Shown: positions 14,721-19,920 of the stretch, one piece after another
How the letters are laid out: every line of letters begins with the position of its first letter
Numbering within the stretch: position 1 is the first letter of the stretch
Assembly (NCBI GenBank): GCA_039208375.1
Contig: JBCCRC010000056.1
Coordinates: 1 to 19,920, forward strand
Source of the DNA: JANQPC01 sp039208375
GTDB taxonomy: Bacteria > Pseudomonadota > Alphaproteobacteria > Rhodobacterales > Rhodobacteraceae
Direction: 5' to 3'
Length of the DNA stretch: 19,920 nt
Notes under the pieces: model-generated
What the model was told of the DNA's origin: nothing
Seen by the model: only the letters and a program-made list of their open reading frames with translations
Database searches by the model: none
Position numbers and translations under genes: made by a program

Positions 14721-16046
14721 ATGGAGCGGCAGGCGGAACTGATCGATCTGGGGCTGGGCTACTTGCAGCAGGGGCGCGACATCGCGCTGGAGTGGCTTGT
14801 TTCGCCCGCGGCCTGGTCTCAATTCGCGCTGCTTGTAGTGGCGTTCGTGCTCGCCTGGCTGGTCAGCCGGCGCTTGCGACCGGCCCTGCGCCGGGTGCTG
14901 GAACCGGAGCAAGGCGCGACGAACGCCCTTGCTCAGGCCCGCCGCTTCACTGTGCGGTGCCTTCCACTGGCACTTCCGCTTCTGGCCTATGCCTTCACCG
15001 CGATTGGTGAAGAGATTGTGCGTTCGCTCTTTGGCAGCGGCGCCGTGATCGCTTTTGGGAAGCGGATCTTTCTGCTTCTGGCCGCGCTCGCGGTGGTGCG
15101 CAGCCTTCTGACCGACCCCTTCCTCAAGCTCATCGGCCGCTACACGTTGATACCGGCCATGGTGCTTTACACTGTCGGTCTTCTGGAGCCCGCGTCGCTA
15201 TGGCTTGACGAAACCATCGTCGGCGTCGGCAACATCCGGTTCTCGCTGCTCGACGCGCTGAGGGGGGTGATCGCCGGCAGCCTGCTCTTTTGGCTTGGCC
15301 GCTGGTCCAACACCCAAACCGCCACCTACATTGCGCAGCAGGAAGAGCTTCGCCCGGCCACACGGGAACTGGCTACAAAGGCCGCTGAGATTGCTATCTT
15401 CGGTGCGGCTTTCCTAATCCTGATGAGCATTCTCGGGATCGATCTGACCACGCTTGCGGTGCTCGGCGGCGCGATTGGCGTGGGCCTCGGCCTTGGGCTT
15501 CAAAAGATCGCGTCGAACTTTATTTCGGGCATTATCCTGCTGCTTGAGGGTCAGGCGACTGTGGGCGACTTTGTGGAGCTTGATGGCGGCGAAGCGGGCA
15601 CGATCGTGAAAATGACGGCGCGCGCAACGATCCTCGAAACCTTCGACGGGCGGTGGATCGTGATACCGAATGAGGATTTCATCACCACGCGCGTCGTGAA
15701 TTACTCCGATCAGGGATCGGCCAACCGGTATGAGGCGGCGTTTTCAGTGAGCTACGACACCGATATCAACCGCGTGCCGGCTCTAGTCGAGGCCGCGGTC
15801 GCCACGCACCCCGATGTACTCGATAACCCAGAGCCGCCCGATTGCGAGTTGCGTGGGTTTGGCGACAGCGGCATCGATTTCGCGGTGGAGTTCTGGGTGA
15901 ATGGCATCGATGACGGTAAGAACAAATACACGTCCGATGTGCTGTTTCTGATTTGGAACGCGCTGCAGGACGCCGACATCGAAATTCCCTACCCACAGCG
16001 CGTGCTGCACCACCGCGGGCTGCCGCCGGTGGGCGGGGCTGCCTAA
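14721..16046 (+). CDS. MscS-type mechanosensitive ion channel
   Basis: A 441-residue inner-membrane protein with about five hydrophobic helices before the pore helix. That helix reads LGGAIGVGLGLGLQKIAS (from residue 248), glycine/alanine-rich as in MscS TM3, and is followed by NFISGIILLLEGQATVGDFVEL and the beta domain with RWIVIPNEDFI. Such channels open under membrane tension and release ions and small solutes during osmotic downshock. It is larger than E. coli MscS (286 residues), with extra N-terminal helices. The ATG at 14721 is chosen because AAGGGGG (14710-14716) precedes it by four bases and MERQAELIDL leads into the first helix; the frame is open to 14403, but that part lies opposite the HNH gene. 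It ends 99 bases before the holA stop. Confidence 0.92.
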   Translation: MERQAELIDLGLGYLQQGRDIALEWLVSPAAWSQFALLVVAFVLAWLVSRRLRPALRRVLEPEQGATNALAQARRFTVRCLPLALPLLAYAFTAIGEEIVRSLFGSGAVIAFGKRIFLLLAALAVVRSLLTDPFLKLIGRYTLIPAMVLYTVGLLEPASLWLDETIVGVGNIRFSLLDALRGVIAGSLLFWLGRWSNTQTATYIAQQEELRPATRELATKAAEIAIFGAAFLILMSILGIDLTTLAVLGGAIGVGLGLGLQKIASNFISGIILLLEGQATVGDFVELDGGEAGTIVKMTARATILETFDGRWIVIPNEDFITTRVVNYSDQGSANRYEAAFSVSYDTDINRVPALVEAAVATHPDVLDNPEPPDCELRGFGDSGIDFAVEFWVNGIDDGKNKYTSDVLFLIWNALQDADIEIPYPQRVLHHRGLPPVGGAA

Positions 16047-16092
16047 AGCATTTCGCGTCTTTTCTCAAACACACCGCCTGATCTAACCCGTT

Positions 16093-16107
16093 GAAATCGA
16101 AGATTTC
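16093..16107. other. Small A/T-rich hairpin in the convergent gap
   Basis: GAAATC and GATTTC are 6-base perfect arms around a 3-base loop in the 99-bp gap between the channel and holA stops. No U-run follows on either strand, so it is at best a weak bidirectional end signal; nothing else in the gap looks like a terminator. Confidence 0.25.
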
Positions 16108-16145
16108 TGGCAGCGTTGGGTGCTTCAAACACAATGTGAATTGCT

Positions 16146-17168
16146 TCAGGCGCCGCCCATCATCGCAATCCGGATAAATGCGCGCTCCAAGATCGCCATC
16201 TCCGGCGCGGTCTGGGCCGAGCGCAACGTCAGATCGGTTTCCAAGAGCAGCCGCAGCGCCTGCTCAAGCTTGGCCGGGCCCCAGCGCTGGGCTTGGCGCA
16301 TCATCCTGTCCCGCCGCGGGCCAAACACCGGTGGGCGCACCCGTGCGATGCCCTGCGATGGGCCGCCTGGGTCGCATGCGGCGGCATGGAGAGTTCGGAA
16401 ATGGCGCGCGGCGGCGATGCATAGCGCCACCGGCTGCACACCTTGCGCCCGCAGGCGCTGCACGATCGGCCCGATGGCGGCGGCTCGTGCCTCGGCCACG
16501 ACGTGGATCACGTCATCAATCCCCGCCTCAACGCTGGCGGGGGCGAGAAGCGCAATCTCCTCCGAGTTCAGCGGTTCGGGATCGTTGAGCTTGTAAAGCG
16601 CGATCCGTTCGACCGTTTGCGCGAAATCGCCTGGATCGAGCGCGCGGGCCAGCGCCTCAAGATCCCCCATCGCCGCGCTAGGGGGCGCGTTAAGGCCTGC
16701 TGCTTTCATTGCCGCCTCAATCTCGGCGCGCGACGGAGGATCATCGTAAATTCCCGCGGCCATAAGCCGGCCATCGGCCTCAAACAGCTTGCGAAGCGAT
16801 GAGCGTGCCGCGAGTTGCCCGGCCGTGACAACCAAATGCGCATCACCCGATTTCCATGTGGAAATCGCCGCCTCGATCACCGCAGTCTGCGCATCGGCTG
16901 CATCTTCGAGAAACACCACCCGCGGGCCGGGGAAAAACCCCGTCGCCCGCAGGGCATCTGATAGTTCCGCTGGCTCTTTGCGAAGGGTCGCGCCCGACAG
17001 GCGCGTAAGCCGCATCTCCGCCTCGCCCTCGGGGCCCATCAGTGCTGCGATCACTTGCTGGCGCCGAAGGGCCACCCGCATCGCATCGGCCCCGTAGATC
17101 AGAAGGCCGGTTTTTGCCGGGTCAGGTTTGGCAAAATAGGCCGGCGCGTCGCGGCCCGAAAGCTTCAC
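16146..17168 (-). CDS. holA: DNA polymerase III subunit delta
   Basis: A 340-residue clamp-loader subunit. It shows the HolA layout: an AAA+-like N-terminus (KLSGRDAPAYFAKPDPAKTGLLIYGAD) without a working Walker A motif, the RVVFLEDAADAQ stretch, a middle domain with FAQTVERIALYKL, and a helical C-terminal collar domain ending ERAFIRIAMMGGA. Delta opens the beta sliding clamp in the clamp-loader complex. The GTG at 17168 is chosen because GGGGAG (17177-17182) lies eight bases upstream and it gives a GTGA overlap with the lptE stop; an earlier GTG at 17177 sits on that ribosome site. It is the third gene of the leuS-lptE-holA operon. Confidence 0.94.
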   Translation of the reverse strand: MKLSGRDAPAYFAKPDPAKTGLLIYGADAMRVALRRQQVIAALMGPEGEAEMRLTRLSGATLRKEPAELSDALRATGFFPGPRVVFLEDAADAQTAVIEAAISTWKSGDAHLVVTAGQLAARSSLRKLFEADGRLMAAGIYDDPPSRAEIEAAMKAAGLNAPPSAAMGDLEALARALDPGDFAQTVERIALYKLNDPEPLNSEEIALLAPASVEAGIDDVIHVVAEARAAAIGPIVQRLRAQGVQPVALCIAAARHFRTLHAAACDPGGPSQGIARVRPPVFGPRRDRMMRQAQRWGPAKLEQALRLLLETDLTLRSAQTAPEMAILERAFIRIAMMGGA

Positions 17169-17650
17169 ACCCGCCACTCCCCGCTCGTCACCAGAAGGCG
17201 CGCCACGATCTGATCGGCAAGCGATGCCATCAACCGGGCACGGGCATCCCGCCGGGCAGATTGAGTGGCAAACGGGGTGCCGGTAGCCGAGAAGCTGGTG
17301 AAGGTGTCCACCTCGCCTGAGGTTGCAACCTCGCCAGTCACCTGATCGGTTATGCTGAACCGCGCCCGGCCTAGAATGCTGAAGCGCGTGATTTCTTCAT
17401 CCGGCGTGATCCCTTGGCCCACTTCGCTTAGCGAGATGCCGGCCGAAAGCCTGTAGCGGGGCGCATCTCCGGGAAGGCCCAGCCGGTTCTCAAGCGCGCG
17501 CACGAGCTCAAACCCATCATCATCGCGCGGCGGATCGAAGGCGATGGCGCCCCGCAGCGCCTCGGCATCGCCGCCGGGGCCATAAACCGGCGTGAAGCCG
17601 CACCCGGCAGCAAGCCCGGCCAATAGGAAGATGCGCCGATCACACGACAA
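17165..17650 (-). CDS. lptE: LPS-assembly lipoprotein LptE
   Basis: A 161-residue outer-membrane lipoprotein. Its short signal peptide ends in the lipobox LAAGC with C17 as the lipidated residue, followed by GFTPVYGPGG. The rest has the LptE-type pattern, with a segment (RYRLSAGISL) leading to strands with RFSILGRARFSI and a C-terminal helix with ARLMASLADQIVARLL. It plugs and stabilises the LptD barrel that delivers lipopolysaccharide to the cell surface. The start is TTG at 17650, inside the last codons of leuS (11-base overlap); only a weak GGCGGATCG-like site precedes it, and the next in-frame start would cut the signal peptide too short. The neighbours leuS and holA support the call. Confidence 0.88.
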   Translation of the reverse strand: MSCDRRIFLLAGLAAGCGFTPVYGPGGDAEALRGAIAFDPPRDDDGFELVRALENRLGLPGDAPRYRLSAGISLSEVGQGITPDEEITRFSILGRARFSITDQVTGEVATSGEVDTFTSFSATGTPFATQSARRDARARLMASLADQIVARLLVTSGEWRV

Positions 17651-19920
17651 CGTTCACGATCCGCCCGGGCACCACGATGAGCTTGCGCGGTGCGCCGCCG
17701 TTCAACGCCTTTTGCACCGCGTCATGGGCCAAGACGCGCGCTTCCACCTCTGCCGGCGGCAAGTCTTTCGGCACGTTAAGCTCGGCCCGACGTTTGCCGT
17801 TGATCTGGATCGGTAGCGTCACATCCTCTTCAACGAGGTATGCCTCATCGGCGACCGGCCACGGCGCATTAGCCACCAGCCCTTCGCCGCCCAGCATCTC
17901 CCAGATCTCTTCCGAAAGGTGTGGCGTCATCGGGGCCATGAGCTGGCCGAGCGTGCGCACCGCCTCTTGCTTGACAGCGCGGCTGGCCTTCGACTTTGCG
18001 ATGGCGCTGGTCAGCGCATAGAGCTTGGCAATGGCGGCGTTAAATCCGAAGCTTTCCACGCCCATGGTCACGTCGTGGATCGTGCGGTGGAGGGTGCGCA
18101 TCAGGCCGTCATCGCCTTCCCCCGCTTCCGGCGCTTCATCGATCTCTGCCGCCAGACGGAAAACCCGCGCGAGGTGCTTCGCCGCAGCTTCTGCGCCCGA
18201 GGCGGTCCACTCCACATCGCGTTCCGGTGGGCTGTCGGACAACACGAACCATCGCGCGGTGTCTGCGCCGAAAGCCGCGATGATGTTGGCTGGGTCGACA
18301 ACATTCTTTTTGGATTTCGACATTTTCGCTGAGGGGATCACCTCCACCGCCTCGCCCGTCGCCCCAAGCTTGGCGCCAGATTCCGTCCAGTCCACATGCT
18401 CGGGCAGGTGGTAGACGGGCCGATCACGCTCGTCTCTGGTCACATAGATCTCGTGGGTGACCATGCCTTGAGTGAAGAGCGCATCGAAGGGTTCGATCGC
18501 CGCTTCTGGCAGGTGGCCGCAGATATGCATCGCGCGGGCGAAGAAGCGTGAATAGAGCAGGTGCAGGATCGCATGCTCAATACCGCCGATGTATTGATCG
18601 ATGTTCATCCAGTAGGCCACGTCTTCGGCCTGCGTTGGCGTTTCGGCCTTAGGCGCTGTGAAGCGCGCGAAATACCACGAAGAATCCACAAACGTATCCA
18701 TCGTGTCGGTTTCCCGCAGCGCAGGGCTGCCACAGGCCGGGCAGGCGACGTTGCGCCATGTCGTGTGGCTGTCCAGCGGGTTGCCGGGCTGATCGAAGCT
18801 CACGTCATCGGGCAGGGCGATTGGAAGATTTTCTTTCTTCTCGGGCACTACGCCACAGGATGGGCAGTGCACCACGGGGATCGGACAGCCCCAGTAGCGC
18901 TGGCGCGACAGGCCCCAGTCGCGCAGACGATACTTCGTAACGCCCCGGCCCCAGCCATCGCGTTCGGCCTGGTCGATGGTTGCATCGATGGCTTCTTGGC
19001 CTGTGGCCTCCTCGAGCCCGGTGAAGTGATCGACCCAGCGCACCTTTTCTGTCTTCGGCGGAACAAATGCGGTGTCCTCCACCGGCGCTGCATCCTCCAG
19101 GGCGAAGAAGGTATCGATCACGGGCAGATCGTACCTGCGGCAAAAGTCGAGATCGCGCTGATCATGCGCCGGGCAGCCGAAGATGGCGCCGGTGCCATAG
19201 TCCATCAAGATGAAGTTCGCGATCCAGACGGGCAAGGTTTCGTCGGCATTCAGCGGGTGCCGTGCCCTGAGCCCGGTATAGAACCCGCGCTTCTCTGCCT
19301 TCTCTAGATCTTCTTCCGACGTGCCCATGCGGCGGCACTCGGCATTGAAGGCCGCAATCTCGGCGTTCTCGGCCTCCAGCGCCTTGGCCAGAGGATGATC
19401 CGGGGAGATCCCGATGAACGAGGCGCCCAGCAGCGTATCGGGCCGCGTGGTGTAGACCGCGATCTCTTCGATGCCCGCGGCGGGTTCAGCCAGCGCCCAG
19501 GAGAATTCCAGCCCCCGGCTCTTCCCGATCCAGTTTCGCTGCATCAGCTTGACCTTTTCGGGCCAATTATCCAGCCCGTCGATGGCCGCGAGCAGCTCCT
19601 CGGAGTAGTCCGAGATGCGGAAGAACCATTGCGTCAGCTCGCGCCGTTCCACCGGTGCACCGGAGCGCCAGCCCTTGCCATCAATAACCTGTTCATTGGC
19701 CAACACGGTCAAATCCACCGGATCCCAGTTCACGGTGGCGGCCTTCCGGTAAACAAGGCCCTTTTCCAGAAAATCCAGAAACAGGGCCTGCTGTTGGCCG
19801 TAGTATTCTGGATCGCAGGTGGCGAATTCGCGCGACCAATCGATCGAGAGGCCGAGGGGCTTCATCTGGCCGCGCATGTCGGCGATGTTTCCGTACGTCC
19901 ACTCCTTGGGGTGGCCGCCC
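17640..19920 (-). CDS. leuS: Leucyl-tRNA synthetase (N-terminus beyond the window)
   Basis: About 759 residues are visible, from GGHPKEWTYGNIADMRGQMK at the right edge to the stop at 17640. The first ~100 residues, with the HIGH-type ATP motif, lie outside. Seen in order are the catalytic-core segment LSIDWSREFATCDPEYYGQQ, the editing domain with YTTRPDTLLGASF and GCPAHDQRD (the editing aspartate is present), CPSC and CPAC knuckles, the core FVDSSWYFARF, and the ATP motif KMSKSKKN. It charges tRNA-Leu in the cytoplasm and clears mischarged amino acids. Its stop overlaps the lptE start by 11 bases, so lptE is translated from the same message. The assignment is essentially certain. Confidence 0.97.
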   Translation of the reverse strand, partial: GGHPKEWTYGNIADMRGQMKPLGLSIDWSREFATCDPEYYGQQQALFLDFLEKGLVYRKAATVNWDPVDLTVLANEQVIDGKGWRSGAPVERRELTQWFFRISDYSEELLAAIDGLDNWPEKVKLMQRNWIGKSRGLEFSWALAEPAAGIEEIAVYTTRPDTLLGASFIGISPDHPLAKALEAENAEIAAFNAECRRMGTSEEDLEKAEKRGFYTGLRARHPLNADETLPVWIANFILMDYGTGAIFGCPAHDQRDLDFCRRYDLPVIDTFFALEDAAPVEDTAFVPPKTEKVRWVDHFTGLEEATGQEAIDATIDQAERDGWGRGVTKYRLRDWGLSRQRYWGCPIPVVHCPSCGVVPEKKENLPIALPDDVSFDQPGNPLDSHTTWRNVACPACGSPALRETDTMDTFVDSSWYFARFTAPKAETPTQAEDVAYWMNIDQYIGGIEHAILHLLYSRFFARAMHICGHLPEAAIEPFDALFTQGMVTHEIYVTRDERDRPVYHLPEHVDWTESGAKLGATGEAVEVIPSAKMSKSKKNVVDPANIIAAFGADTARWFVLSDSPPERDVEWTASGAEAAAKHLARVFRLAAEIDEAPEAGEGDDGLMRTLHRTIHDVTMGVESFGFNAAIAKLYALTSAIAKSKASRAVKQEAVRTLGQLMAPMTPHLSEEIWEMLGGEGLVANAPWPVADEAYLVEEDVTLPIQINGKRRAELNVPKDLPPAEVEARVLAHDAVQKALNGGAPRKLIVVPGRIVNVVV

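Overview
The window is about 20 kb of GC-rich, tightly packed bacterial chromosome. It most likely comes from a Rhodobacterales (Roseobacter-group) alphaproteobacterium. The reasons are the leuS-lptE-holA order at the right end, a 503-residue protein resembling the Rhodobacterales DUF2125 family, a TAXI-type TRAP transporter operon with its own UspA, and frequent GTG/TTG starts with 4-bp gene overlaps. No rRNA, tRNA, CRISPR array, insertion sequence or prophage gene was seen. No gap between genes exceeds 300 bases; the largest is the 168-bp divergent region before the dioxygenase genes.

Left region (1-3624): the 3' part of a Gfo/Idh/MocA oxidoreductase runs rightward and meets a leftward LacI-family repressor gene. 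A perfect 14-bp palindrome (TGCAACCGGTTGCA) lies in front of the repressor gene. It is shared with a rightward pair, a 79-residue membrane protein and a phytanoyl-CoA-dioxygenase-like Fe(II)/2-oxoglutarate oxygenase, joined by a TTGA overlap. This resembles a regulated catabolic locus, probably for a sugar or polyol, continuing beyond the left edge.

Middle region (3621-9114): a leftward operon encodes a TAXI solute-binding protein, a fused TRAP permease, a UspF-like universal stress protein and a class III PLP aminotransferase. A strong 12-bp stem-loop separates the binding protein from the permease. The operon probably imports and transaminates an unidentified amino compound or related acid. 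Its last stop codon overlaps that of the dioxygenase within one CTAG.

Housekeeping and other functions (9207-14354): leftward pmbA (tldE) overlaps an inositol-monophosphatase-family gene. Next is a secreted or periplasmic DUF2125-like protein, divergent from a rightward SDR plus crotonase-fold pair joined by a GTGA overlap. The crotonase lacks both catalytic glutamates of enoyl-CoA hydratase, and a second perfect 14-bp palindrome lies just before the SDR gene.

Right region (14351-19920): a small HNH nuclease gene, convergent with the crotonase through another CTAG, is divergent from an MscS-type mechanosensitive channel. The leftward leuS (5' end beyond the window), lptE and holA then form a compact operon with overlapping genes.
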